Assembly: GCF_030163755.1 (NCBI RefSeq)
Contig: NZ_JASJOE010000009.1
Coordinates: 1 to 64,000 of the forward strand
Source: Roseicyclus amphidinii
GTDB taxonomy: Bacteria > Pseudomonadota > Alphaproteobacteria > Rhodobacterales > Rhodobacteraceae
Direction of reading: 5' to 3'
DNA length: 64,000 nt
Under the pieces are notes generated by a model. The model was not told the DNA's origin, searched no databases, and was given only the letters and a program-made list of their open reading frames with translations. Positions 43,405 through 52,220 of the stretch are shown piece by piece; the stretch's first letter is position 1; each line of letters starts with the position of its first letter. A program made the position numbers and the translations under genes.

Positions 43405-45696
43405 TCACCGCACCTGCCCCCTCACGTCCACCCCCTCGGGCACGCCCTCGATCTCCACGATCCCGAGGCCGAGCCTCAGCCTCCAGACACCCCCGCCGTG
43501 GTCCTCCACCGACGGCGCCCCCGGCCAGCCCGACAGGTCGTAGACCGCGCCTGCGTCCCAGCCCGAGATCACGCAGACGCCGCCCCACGCGATGACGAAC
43601 CGCTTGGCCCCCGGCGCGGCGGTGATGCGGGTGATGCCGGTGCCGACGTGGACCTCGTGGTCGCCCTCGCCCAGTTCGACCGTGTTCCGGCCGGGGCCGG
43701 GGTCGATGGTGGAGGCGCCTTCGCCGTCGTAGATCAGGTCGTTGCCGTGGCCGCCGTAGATGTGGTTGCGGCCGGTGTAGCCGAAGATCACGTCATCGCC
43801 GGTGCCGCCGTCGAGCGTGTCGCGGCCCGGGCCGCCGTGGAGGGTGTCGTTCCCGGCCTCGCCATAGAAAGCGTGGCGGCGGTTGGCCTGTTTGGCCTTG
43901 GCGATCATCAGGTCGTTGCCCGCGCCGCCGTGGAAGGTGGCCGCGCCGTGCTTGGGGCCGATCATGATGTCGTCGCCGTCGGAGCCGCGCAGGTCGATCT
44001 CGACGCGTTCGGAGGTCTCGAACTCGATCGGGCTGTCGGGGTGGGCGACGATGCGGAGGATCTTGCCGGTCTGGCCGTCGGCCTCGGACCGGGAGGTGAC
44101 GGTGGCGATGCGGATCTTCTCGACGTTGGGGGGGCAGTGGAGGATGTAGTCGTCGGGGCCGGCCATGTACCACAGCGTGTCGGTGCCGCCGTGCTTGTCC
44201 TCGCGGATCTTCTCGGCGTCGGGGCCGTAGGCCCAGTAGTCGTTGTCGCCGCGCCCGCCCGCGAGAATGACGGAGCCGTCGACGGCCATCATGGCGTTGA
44301 CGCCGTTGGCGGGCGTCTCGAGCCCGCGGAGGTCGAGGCCGAGGTTGAGGGCGCCCTTGATGAGTTCGTGGCGGAGGTCGGTCAGGGGGGCGGTGGCGGC
44401 GATGTTCGTGGTCTCGCCGGGGTCGGCGGCGAGGTCGTAGACGTGTTCTTCGCCGTTGGGGTAGCGGAAGTAGCGGTAGTGGGTGAGGCCCTCGGTGGAG
44501 GGGCGGACGGAGAGGGTGCCGAAGACGCAGGTGACGGGGGACCACTGGCGGTCGTATTGGCCGAAGGCGGGGTCGATCAGGGGCAGGAGGGATTGGCCCG
44601 AGGTCCAGTCGGGGCGGGGTGGGAGGTTTGCGATCTGCATGATCGTCCTGGGGATGTTGTGGAGCGAGACGGGGAGGTCGATTTCCTGTCCGGCGGGCAT
44701 GGCGGGGTGGTGGATGCCGAGCGGGATATGGGCGGCGCTGTCCCATTGGGACATCTTGTGGAAGCTGTCGTGGGTGCCGAGGTTGAAGCCGTTGTCGGAG
44801 AAGAAGATGGTGGTGGTGTTGGCGCCGAGGGGGGAGGCCTCGAGCGCGTCGAGGAAGCGGCCGAGCTCATGGTCCATGTGGGAGATGGCGGCGAAATAGG
44901 CGCGGACGACTTGTCGCCATGCCTCGTCCCCGGCCTTTTCGGGGGTCCATTGGCCATTGGCGATATAGGCGGCCTCGTAGACGGCGAAGCCGGGTTGGGG
45001 GCCGTGGTAGTCGTCGGCATGGGCGATGTCGGGCCAGCGGATCTGGGCGGGGTCATACTGGGCGTAGAAGCGGTCGGGGGTGATGAGGTTGTAGTGCGGG
45101 TGCTTGAAGCCGAGCTGGATCAGGTGGCGGCGGTTCGGGTCGGCGCGGTGGAGGAAGTCGATGGCGTTCTGGGCGACGTGGAAGTCGTAGAAACGGTCGT
45201 CTTGCGACCCGTCGTCGTTCGGATGGTTCACGCCTTTGATGCCGGGGCCGCGGTCGAGGTAGGACTTCACGCCGGAGCGGCGGCCCTGGTCGTCGGCCTC
45301 GGGTTCCTCGTGGAAGAGGATGCGGCGATACTCCTCGGGCATGGGTTTGTAATTGCTGTCGACCTTGCCGGTGGTGAACATGTGCCAGCCCGCGCGGCGC
45401 AGGTCGTAGTGCCATGCCTTTTCCGGGCGGTAGACGTCGCGCCAGAAGCGGTTGAGGTCGACGAGGCCGGAGCGGAAGGGCGAGATGCCGGTCGCCAGTT
45501 CGGCGCGGCAGGGGGCGCAGAGGGGGACGGTCGCGTAGGCGTTGGTGAAGCGCGCGGCGCGCGACATGAAGCGGTCGAGGTTGGGGGTCTCGATGCGGAT
45601 GCCGAAGGCGTCGCGCCATGTGAAGACGTCGATCAGGTCGTCGACCCAGATCACGACGATATGGCCGCCCGCGATGCTGTCGGGGGTGAAACCCAT
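43405..45696 (-). CDS. Sulfatase with C-terminal RTX calcium-binding repeats
   Basis: A 763-aa two-part protein. Residues about 10-470 are a sulfatase: metal Asp pair in VVIWVDDL, the formylglycine site LCAPCRAELATG (Cys60 as the modified residue in CxPxR), and FFSDNGFNLGTHDSFHK. Residues about 590-690 contain RTX nonapeptide repeats (HGGAGNDLMIA, YGEAGNDTLHGGPGRDTLDG, GTGDDVIFG, YGGHGNDLIYDG), which bind calcium and mark type I secretion. There is no Sec signal peptide, consistent with that route. The substrate is probably a sulfated polysaccharide. Its ATG overlaps the upstream gene's stop (TGATG). A dedicated formylglycine enzyme is not adjacent. Confidence 0.9.
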   Translation of the reverse strand: MGFTPDSIAGGHIVVIWVDDLIDVFTWRDAFGIRIETPNLDRFMSRAARFTNAYATVPLCAPCRAELATGISPFRSGLVDLNRFWRDVYRPEKAWHYDLRRAGWHMFTTGKVDSNYKPMPEEYRRILFHEEPEADDQGRRSGVKSYLDRGPGIKGVNHPNDDGSQDDRFYDFHVAQNAIDFLHRADPNRRHLIQLGFKHPHYNLITPDRFYAQYDPAQIRWPDIAHADDYHGPQPGFAVYEAAYIANGQWTPEKAGDEAWRQVVRAYFAAISHMDHELGRFLDALEASPLGANTTTIFFSDNGFNLGTHDSFHKMSQWDSAAHIPLGIHHPAMPAGQEIDLPVSLHNIPRTIMQIANLPPRPDWTSGQSLLPLIDPAFGQYDRQWSPVTCVFGTLSVRPSTEGLTHYRYFRYPNGEEHVYDLAADPGETTNIAATAPLTDLRHELIKGALNLGLDLRGLETPANGVNAMMAVDGSVILAGGRGDNDYWAYGPDAEKIREDKHGGTDTLWYMAGPDDYILHCPPNVEKIRIATVTSRSEADGQTGKILRIVAHPDSPIEFETSERVEIDLRGSDGDDIMIGPKHGAATFHGGAGNDLMIAKAKQANRRHAFYGEAGNDTLHGGPGRDTLDGGTGDDVIFGYTGRNHIYGGHGNDLIYDGEGASTIDPGPGRNTVELGEGDHEVHVGTGITRITAAPGAKRFVIAWGGVCVISGWDAGAVYDLSGWPGAPSVEDHGGGVWRLRLGLGIVEIEGVPEGVDVRGQVR

Positions 45697-46475
45697 CAGG
45701 TGTCCCCGGCCCAGAGCTGGAAGCGGCGGAGCGCGGTGAGGGCGGCGCGGTCGGTGGCGTCTGCCGGGGTCAGCAGCGCGCGGCCGGGCCAGAGCCAGAC
45801 ATCGGCGATCAGCGCGCCGCCCAGCGTCTTGGTCAGGCCGGGGCGGTGGTTGCGGCAGCCGATGAAAAGGCTGGCGGGGCCGGAGAGGACGGGGGCGCGT
45901 GCCTGCACCTCGGCCCGGTCATGGCCCAGGGCCTCGACCGTCAGGCGGTCGCCCGCGAGGCTGACGAGGATCAGGCGGGGCGTATCGGCGGGCGGGGCGG
46001 GCAGGGTGGCCTCGACAAGGCCCTTGTCGTCCTTGACGGTGAGGATGCCCTCGGCCTCCGACAGGAAGAGGTAGTTCTCGCCCGGTGTCTTTTTCGCAGC
46101 ACCCCCGGTGTTGAGGGTGAGGATGGTTTTCGCATCCTCGCCAAAGGGCGGCAGGTAGCGGGCGGCCAGCGTGGCGGTGCTGGCCGTGGCGGTCACATCC
46201 TCGATGACGAAACCACAATGGAGGCCGTCGCGGCATTGCAGCCCGGCGATGTCGCCCGCTTCGCCGATCAGGGCGTTGCCGGTGTTGGGGGCGGTGGGAC
46301 GCGCGGCGCGTGCGCCCATGCGGGCGGGCCAGCCGGTGACGGCACCGGTGGTGTCGGCGGTCAGCTCCGCGCCCGTCCACCAGAGCGCGCCGGTGGTGGC
46401 GAGGTCATGCGCAAGGGCCGTGTCGGCCCCGTCGCAGAGCGCGCCGGGGGGGAGGCGGTCGGGCAGTTCAAGCAT
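45696..46475 (-). CDS. Hypothetical protein, possible lectin-like fold
   Basis: I use ATG 46475 (MLELPDRLPPGALCDGADTA), which overlaps the upstream stop by 8 bases; ATG 46487 is also possible. The 259-aa product alternates strands in a way that suggests a concanavalin/LamG-type sandwich (TATLAARYLPPFGEDAKTIL; YLFLSEAEGILTVKDDKGLV; PASLFIGCRNHRPGLTKTLG). That fold guess is not supported by a clear signature. It is translated with the unknown gene upstream and the RTX sulfatase downstream, so the three are one functional unit. Confidence 0.7.
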   Translation of the reverse strand: MLELPDRLPPGALCDGADTALAHDLATTGALWWTGAELTADTTGAVTGWPARMGARAARPTAPNTGNALIGEAGDIAGLQCRDGLHCGFVIEDVTATASTATLAARYLPPFGEDAKTILTLNTGGAAKKTPGENYLFLSEAEGILTVKDDKGLVEATLPAPPADTPRLILVSLAGDRLTVEALGHDRAEVQARAPVLSGPASLFIGCRNHRPGLTKTLGGALIADVWLWPGRALLTPADATDRAALTALRRFQLWAGDT

Positions 46476-47898
46476 TGCGGCCCTCATGCACGGGGAGGAT
46501 CGCGGGCAGCGCCCAGCGGTGGAGCGTGATGCCGGTGCGGCTGTCCATGCTCCAGCTGTCGCGCAAGCCGCCGGGCGTTCCGGCACCGTAGGCGAGGCGC
46601 AGGTTTGCGCCCTCGGGCGGGGTGTCGCAGCGGATCAGGACGGCTTGGGGATCGTCGGGGGCGACGTCGACGCCGGTGATCGTAGCGCCCGCTTCATCGC
46701 CGATGAGGGCGAAGCCCGCGGGGGCGTCGGCGTCGAGGATCAGGGGGCCGTCGCCCTGAGCCGTTGCGCGGATCGTGGCGCGGTCGCCGGTCTCGCGTTC
46801 GGCGAGGAAGAGGGTGGGGCAGCGCCAGTTCTCGCCTGCCGCGATGGCGGCGGCGGTCATTTCGGCCATCTGGCGGCGGGCATCATCGGTGGGCCTGTCA
46901 AAGCGGTCGCGGGCGAACGTGTAGCTGGGGGCGGAGTGGATCAGCCGGTGGTCGCCATGGTTCCACGTCAATTCCCACTGGCCTTCGAGGGCCGCGGGCG
47001 CGGTGGCGGGATCGAGGCCGCCCTCGAAGCGGGCGACGAACAGGGGCTTGTCGTAGCCCAGCGACCAGAGCGCGTCTTCGATGCGCTGCATCGCGGCGAG
47101 CATCCCGTCGCGGTAGGCGGTGGCGTCGCCGGTGACATGCTCGAGCGCGTAGTCGAGGTGGATGGCGAGGATTTTCGCGCGCTTGCCCATGCGGGCGGCG
47201 GCGGATTTGAGGTTTCGCGCGGCGGTGATCAGGTTCTCGACGGCCTGACCGCGGGCCAGATCGGCGGCGCTGGGCGCGTTGTCTGTTTCCGCTCGGGCAA
47301 CAATCAGGGGGAGGGGTTCGAATTTCTCCATCTGCCAGTCGAGGATGACCTCGGCCACCAGCGCCTCATGCGTGCATTCGCGCAAGGGCTCCAGCCGGTC
47401 GGTTTCGGGGGCGGGTTCGATGCCCGCCATGCCGACTGCGCCGATGTCGTCCTCGGGGGCGGTGATGTGGTGGGGGTAGGCGGGCGCGCCCGGTGTGGCA
47501 AGGGCGGCGCGGGGGCCGCCGAGGGCGAGGATGCCGAGCACCGCGCCCGGCCCGTCGCCGAGCACCGCGCCGCCGTCGACGTGGCGGCGGAAGCCGCGGA
47601 TGCCCTGCGCGCCGGGCATGCGGGCGGTGAAGCGGAGCCAGTCGCCGTCGCGGGTGACGCCCCAGGCGTCGATGCCCTCGAGCAGGTCGTCGGTGTCGAT
47701 TGTTTCTTGGTTCGCAACGACGGGGGCGTCGGGCGTGCCGGGCTGCTGGCCCATGCGCAGGGCGATATCGGCGATGACGCGGTCCGACAGCCGCATCACG
47801 AGGCCGGTGGGATCGTAGCGGATCACGTCGCCGTTGGCGGCGCGCACGATCACGCCATGGCCCGCGATCAGGTCGTTCTCGTTGTCGTCGTCACTCAC
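46468..47898 (-). CDS. Hypothetical protein, 476 aa, sulfatase-operon partner
   Basis: The frame is open to 47925, but GTG 47898 (MSDDDNENDLIAGHGVIVRA) has GGAGAG five bases upstream and is preferred. The protein has an acidic N-terminus, a central segment with helices and strands (AKILAIHLDYALEHVTGDAT; YRDGMLAAMQRIEDALWSLG; YDKPLFVARFEGGLDP) and a C-terminal beta-rich part (about 380-460). The arrangement recalls esterase or glycan-binding proteins, but no GDS or Ser-His-Asp signature is visible, so no function is assigned. There is no signal peptide. It is the first of three overlapping genes ending with the RTX sulfatase. Confidence 0.7.
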   Translation of the reverse strand: MSDDDNENDLIAGHGVIVRAANGDVIRYDPTGLVMRLSDRVIADIALRMGQQPGTPDAPVVANQETIDTDDLLEGIDAWGVTRDGDWLRFTARMPGAQGIRGFRRHVDGGAVLGDGPGAVLGILALGGPRAALATPGAPAYPHHITAPEDDIGAVGMAGIEPAPETDRLEPLRECTHEALVAEVILDWQMEKFEPLPLIVARAETDNAPSAADLARGQAVENLITAARNLKSAAARMGKRAKILAIHLDYALEHVTGDATAYRDGMLAAMQRIEDALWSLGYDKPLFVARFEGGLDPATAPAALEGQWELTWNHGDHRLIHSAPSYTFARDRFDRPTDDARRQMAEMTAAAIAAGENWRCPTLFLAERETGDRATIRATAQGDGPLILDADAPAGFALIGDEAGATITGVDVAPDDPQAVLIRCDTPPEGANLRLAYGAGTPGGLRDSWSMDSRTGITLHRWALPAILPVHEGRNA

Positions 47899-47948
47899 CG
47901 TTACTCTCCGACCCTGTGGGGTCATGCTATGTCAGCCGCGGCCCCCCG

Positions 47949-49781
47949 TCACGGGGTGTTGCGGTCGAATTGCAGGCTGCCGCCGCCCGCGCGGTCCTCG
48001 GTCTCGGTGAAGCCCCTGGCGGCGAGGACGGGGGCGTAGCCCGCGCGCCACTCGGCGGCCTGATACTCGGAGAGGAAGGGGACGATGACGCGGGTTACCG
48101 TGCCGAGCTTCTGCGCGGCGAGGGTTTCGGGCGGGACATCGGCGGGGCGGTTGAGGCGCAGGGCGTCGGGGCGGAAATCGCGCAGGTAGGCGGCAAGGCC
48201 GCTGGCCTCGGGTCCGTCGTCGGAGGGGAAGCGGAGGGGGCCGTCGGTCCATTTCAGGCGGGCGGTGTTGTCGAGGCCCGCGCGGGCGGCGATCTGTTTG
48301 CCCAGCGCGATCAACTCGCTGCGCGTGTCCTGCGCCATGAGGGTGAGGCCCTGCGAGATCTTGATGATGCGGATCGGCAGGAAGCCCACGCCCGCGCCGA
48401 TCTCGAGCACGCGGGGACAGCCCTCGAGATAGCCCGCGATGTTGCGGGCGTGGCGGCGTTCGAAGCGGCCGGCGACGATGGCGGTCAGCGTCTCGGGGCG
48501 GAAGACGCGGGCGTCGGCGGGCAGGTCGATCTCGTGGTTGGCGATCCAGTCGGTCGGGATCTCGGCCGACAGGTCGATGGGCGGCGGCATGTAGGGGTCG
48601 CCCCCCTCGGCGGCCCAGCCGGGGACGGTCTCGGTGCGGCGTTCCTCTTTCGGGCGGGATTGGGATTTCTTCTCGACCTCGCTCATCAGGGCCGCGATCT
48701 TGGCGGGATCGCGGGCCTGGGGCGGCTTGGCCTCGACCTGGGTGATGGGCACTTCGCTGGCCTTGATGAGGCTGTCGCGGAGCGCGAGATAGGCGTCGGT
48801 CTGGCGGTATTCGTCAAGCCGGGCCTCGACCCGTTCGAGGGCGGCGTGGTGGAGCCTGTTCAGGACGGGGTCCTTCAGAAGCTCGGCCATGATCCGGGCG
48901 CGCTCGGGGGCGTGGCGCAGGATGGCGCGGTCTTCGACCTCGTTGCGGTCCTGGAGGGACCAGTAGTCGGCGTTGTACTTGTCCTTCTTGTTGTTCACGT
49001 TGCCGCGGAACTTGCGCACGGCGTAGCTGTCGACGGATTTCACCGCGTAATGGTTCATCTGCGCCCAGGTGTAGCCGATGGTGCGGCGGATCGAGCGCCA
49101 GCCGCGGAACTTGAAGTAATCCTCCATCGGCAGGCCCGAGCCGTTGAGCCATTTGACGGTGTCGGGAAAGCCGTCCTCGAGGTGCTTGTTCTTGATCGAG
49201 GGGCGGTGGATGCCGAGTTTCCAGTATTCCGGGTCGAACTTGAACAGCGTCTTCACGCCCCAGCCCTTGTTCCAGAGCGGGGGGGCAGCGCGGGTGTATT
49301 GCTCGGTCACGGGGGCGCGGGACCAGTCCACGACGCCGCCCGAGCCGAAGATGCGCCAGGTGATCACGACGCCGTTGGCACCGCGGGCGACCGTGTCGTC
49401 GAGCATCCCCTCGAGATGGCCGGAGGGGTGGTTGACCGAGAGAAACTCGTCGGCGTCGAAGACCAGAACCCAGTCGGCCTCGCCGACCTTGGGTTCGTGC
49501 TGGGCGTGGTTGAGGGCGGAGGGCTGGGGTTTGATCCCCTCGGGGATCTCGTTGCGGCGGTGGTAGCCGAGGCCCAGCTCCTCGAGCCGGATCAGCATCT
49601 CGTCGGTGCCGTCGGAACAGTCGTTGGTGTAGACGAGGATGTCGGTGAAGCCGACCGCGAGGTGATGGGCGAACCATTCCAGCAGGAAGGGCGCTTCGTC
49701 CTTCATCATCGACACGGCCATGACGGTGCCGTGTTTCGACCGGGGTTTCAAACTCTGGAACTGGGATACGCTGCTCGACAT
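47949..49781 (-). CDS. Glycosyltransferase 2 fused to a methyltransferase-like domain
   Basis: The frame continues to 51149 through another gene, but the natural start is ATG 49781 (MSSSVSQFQSLKPRSKHGTV). The 610-aa protein has a GT2_4 domain first: VSMMKDEAPFLLEWFAHHLA, LVYTNDCSDGTDEMLIRLEE, WVLVFDADEFLSV (DxD) and LGIHRPSIKNK. After a charged linker (about 350-400) a SAM-binding-like domain begins with CPRVLEIGAGVGFLPIRIIK, a recognisable motif I. It could both add a sugar and methylate, or the second domain may be structural. It is a paralogue of the gene at 38188-39402, which lacks the second domain. Confidence 0.88.
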   Translation of the reverse strand: MSSSVSQFQSLKPRSKHGTVMAVSMMKDEAPFLLEWFAHHLAVGFTDILVYTNDCSDGTDEMLIRLEELGLGYHRRNEIPEGIKPQPSALNHAQHEPKVGEADWVLVFDADEFLSVNHPSGHLEGMLDDTVARGANGVVITWRIFGSGGVVDWSRAPVTEQYTRAAPPLWNKGWGVKTLFKFDPEYWKLGIHRPSIKNKHLEDGFPDTVKWLNGSGLPMEDYFKFRGWRSIRRTIGYTWAQMNHYAVKSVDSYAVRKFRGNVNNKKDKYNADYWSLQDRNEVEDRAILRHAPERARIMAELLKDPVLNRLHHAALERVEARLDEYRQTDAYLALRDSLIKASEVPITQVEAKPPQARDPAKIAALMSEVEKKSQSRPKEERRTETVPGWAAEGGDPYMPPPIDLSAEIPTDWIANHEIDLPADARVFRPETLTAIVAGRFERRHARNIAGYLEGCPRVLEIGAGVGFLPIRIIKISQGLTLMAQDTRSELIALGKQIAARAGLDNTARLKWTDGPLRFPSDDGPEASGLAAYLRDFRPDALRLNRPADVPPETLAAQKLGTVTRVIVPFLSEYQAAEWRAGYAPVLAARGFTETEDRAGGGSLQFDRNTP

Positions 49782-49888
49782 GGGTCTTTGACCTTTTGCG
49801 GCAGTGTTAGCACGACAGGGGCGGCGCGCAAACGAAAGACCGGCGCGGAGGGGCTCCGCGCCGGTCGGTTTCGAGGGGATGGGCCGTG

Positions 49889-51106
49889 TCAGGCGGTGCG
49901 CAGCCCGGCGGCCTCGCCCTTGCCGCGGCCGAAGTGGCGGCGGTTGAGGTGGAAGACCAGCGCGATCATGGCGACCTGGAAGGCGACGGCGAGGCCGGTC
50001 AGGCCCCAGTAGGCCACGCCGAACTTGGCGATGAGACCCGCGCCGACAAGGCCCTTGTTGATCCAGAAGTGCAGCATGACCGAGAGCGCGACACCGGGGC
50101 AGACCAGCGCGTAGGAGCCTGCGGAGTTCTTGGGGCCGGTCAGGAAGCTGGCGGCGTAGTTCTGGCGACGCAGGACCAGCAGACCGAGGGCGAGGAAGAC
50201 CGCCTGCACCGCGAGGATGGTGGTGGTCAGGATCAGCGTGTCGGCCCGGCCGCCATGCATCTCGAAGGTGGTGTGCAGACCATGCTCCTGGCGCATCATC
50301 ATGATGCCGAGGATCGTCAGGATCGGGACGACGACCATGAGGGTCGGCGCGCTTTCGCGGGCGGTGCCGTGGTGCAGCATCGAGTTGACCGCGACGATGG
50401 CGGCGACCAGCGCATAGAGGCCCGCGATGGTGCCCAGCGCGATGGACAGGACCAGCGCGATGCCGACGGTGAGCGGCGTGGTGCTCATCGCCGCCGGGGC
50501 GGCCATGCCGACGGCGGTCATGGCGAGCGCGAAGGCGGGCAGGAGCTGCGCGAAGGAGTTGTTGGCGGTGACGTCGAAGACGCCGCCCTCGGACAGGACG
50601 CGGCCGAGGAAGGCCCCGATCCGGCGGAAGGCCAGATACGCGATGGCGGCGAAGGTCACCATGGCGGCTGGGAACATGTATTCGACGATGGACCACAGGC
50701 CCGGCACGAAGACGAGGCCGAGGATGAACATGGCGTTCACCGTCATGGCCAGCGCCAGCGGCATGGCGAGCAGGGTGGTTTCGGCGTTGGAGGTCATCAG
50801 CCTGGTGTAGGCTTCGGTCTTCGAGAAGGCCGAGAGCTGGCGCAGGTTCCAGACCAGCATCCTGATGTTGAGGAAGGCGAAGCCGGCGATGCCGGTCACG
50901 GCGACCAGAATCGCGGCCTGCATCGCAAGGCTGCCCGACTGGAAGGCGGCGAGGATGTCTTCGAAGACCGGGACGGGCTGGCCGGGGTGGGGCACCCAGA
51001 ACATGAGATACATGAAGAAGGTGACGGCAAGGCCGCCCGCGCCGAGCGAGGCGAGGAAATAGAGCGGCGACCAGCTGTCGGCGGGTCTGGTGTGGGTCTG
51101 TTGCAT
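49889..51106 (-). CDS. Multipass membrane protein, 405 aa
   Basis: About ten membrane helices beginning with PLYFLASLGAGGLAVTFFMY. A conserved-looking loop reads WVPHPGQPVPVFEDILAAF and another reads LTSNAETTLL-like (MTSNAETTLLAMPLALAMTV). The lengths and helix count resemble the TDT/SLAC1-type transporters, but I see no defining signature. I vaguely recall a Rhodobacterales family called TsoY with a similar start; this is unverified. The gene stands alone, with a GTCAATTGAC palindrome (51180-51189) about 75 bases upstream of the ATG. The transported substance is unknown. Confidence 0.8.
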   Translation of the reverse strand: MQQTHTRPADSWSPLYFLASLGAGGLAVTFFMYLMFWVPHPGQPVPVFEDILAAFQSGSLAMQAAILVAVTGIAGFAFLNIRMLVWNLRQLSAFSKTEAYTRLMTSNAETTLLAMPLALAMTVNAMFILGLVFVPGLWSIVEYMFPAAMVTFAAIAYLAFRRIGAFLGRVLSEGGVFDVTANNSFAQLLPAFALAMTAVGMAAPAAMSTTPLTVGIALVLSIALGTIAGLYALVAAIVAVNSMLHHGTARESAPTLMVVVPILTILGIMMMRQEHGLHTTFEMHGGRADTLILTTTILAVQAVFLALGLLVLRRQNYAASFLTGPKNSAGSYALVCPGVALSVMLHFWINKGLVGAGLIAKFGVAYWGLTGLAVAFQVAMIALVFHLNRRHFGRGKGEAAGLRTA

Positions 51107-51238
51107 GGCGAATGGCCTCCTGTGATGGAGACCGGTCTAGGCGATGCAACCGGGGGCTGTCGGTGACTATGTTACCTTCGTCAATTGACCGGGTGCGACA
51201 TTCGGTTCCGGGCGAGGCCGGCCCGCGCGCGCGGGCCG

Positions 51239-51327
51239 CGGACCCCGTGCGGGGTCCGGTGGAAAACTCGAGTTTTCCAAGGGCGAAAAACTGCAGTTTT
51301 TCGCGTCGGAAAACCCCCGGTTTTCCG
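51239..51327. repeat. Palindrome array with CTGCAG/CTCGAG cores
   Basis: Four consecutive symmetric elements: a hairpin CGGACCCC/GGGGTCCG (51239-51258, loop GTGC), a perfect 18-nt palindrome with CTCGAG centre (51261-51278), a perfect 20-nt palindrome with CTGCAG centre (51284-51303) and a hairpin CGGAAAACC/GGTTTTCCG (51307-51327, loop CCC). The 51284-51303 palindrome is identical to 12098-12117. The array ends 5 bases from the stop of the BASS transporter gene on the minus strand, matching the placement of the array at 12076-12140. Confidence 0.88.
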
Positions 51328-51332
51328 GCGCC

Positions 51333-52214
51333 TCAGAGCAGGCTGTCGGGCAGTTTCTGCTCGGCGGCGGTGTTGGCGCGGCGGAAGACGAGCGTCACCA
51401 GTGTCGAGACGATCACGATGAAGAGCGAGTAGAGCGCGGGCACCGCCATGTAGCTTTGCGCCTCGTCGCCCGTGAAGGTGAAGGCGATGATGGCGATGGC
51501 CAGCGGGCCGTTCTGGATGCCTGTTTCCAGCGCCACGGTCCGCGCGTTCCGCGGGTGCAGGCGCAGCGTCTTGGCGAAGAGGTAACCCACGGTGATGCCC
51601 ACCAGCCCCAGCGCGATGGCCGCGACATAGGTCGCGGGCGTCGTCGAGAGCAGGAACTGCCAGTTCTGCGGCACCCAGGTCACCATGATGAAGAGGATGA
51701 AGAACAGCGCGAGCACGGAGCCGCCGAACTCGATCACCGCGCCGACATTGGCATTCAGCTTGCGCAGCCCCATGCCCAGCGCAACGGGCACCAGGAGCAC
51801 GATCAGGACGCGGATGATATCCTCGCGCGGGATCTCGAGGCCCAGCACATTGGCGTAGAGCATCAGGATGATCGGGATCAGGATGACGCCGGTCACGGTC
51901 GAGGTGACGGTCATCAGCACCGAGAGCGCAAGGTTGCCCTTGGAGAAATAGGTGAAGATGTTCGAGGTCGTCCCCCCCGGCATGCAGGCCATGATGAGCA
52001 CGCCCACGGCGATGGCGGGGGGCAGGGTCAGGGTGCTGACCAGCACGAAGCCCAGAAACGGCATGATGCCGTATTGGGCGATCACGCCGATCATCAGGCC
52101 ATAGGGGCGCTTGAGCGCCAGCAGGAAGTCGCGCGGCGTGAGCGAGGCGCCCATGCCCAGCATGATGACCGCGACCATGATGCCCAGCAGGGTCTGGGTA
52201 AACTCGTCAACCAT
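51333..52214 (-). CDS. BASS-family sodium-dependent symporter
   Basis: A 293-aa bile acid:sodium symporter family protein with about ten helices. Diagnostic segments are MACMPGGTTSNIFTYFSKGN (sodium site region) and ARTVALETGIQNGPLAIAII (second crossing region). Bacterial members carry bile acids, steroids or small carboxylates such as pantoate; the substrate here is open. It is encoded just after the long-chain acyl-CoA ligase (6-base gap), so the pair may import and activate the same acid. A palindrome array follows its stop. Confidence 0.92.
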   Translation of the reverse strand: MVDEFTQTLLGIMVAVIMLGMGASLTPRDFLLALKRPYGLMIGVIAQYGIMPFLGFVLVSTLTLPPAIAVGVLIMACMPGGTTSNIFTYFSKGNLALSVLMTVTSTVTGVILIPIILMLYANVLGLEIPREDIIRVLIVLLVPVALGMGLRKLNANVGAVIEFGGSVLALFFILFIMVTWVPQNWQFLLSTTPATYVAAIALGLVGITVGYLFAKTLRLHPRNARTVALETGIQNGPLAIAIIAFTFTGDEAQSYMAVPALYSLFIVIVSTLVTLVFRRANTAAEQKLPDSLL

Positions 52215-52220
52215 GGGGGC

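Noticed and set aside
43498-46074. A plus-strand open frame of 858 codons rich in Val, Gly and Ala
   Set aside because: Antisense to the RTX sulfatase. Its apparent repeats mirror the RTX repeats read on the other strand.
47949-51149. A single 1066-codon frame that could suggest a giant glycosyltransferase fusion
   Set aside because: The N-terminal 450 codons are antisense-like noise over the membrane-protein gene (49889-51106, same strand but another frame). The family-like start is ATG 49781.
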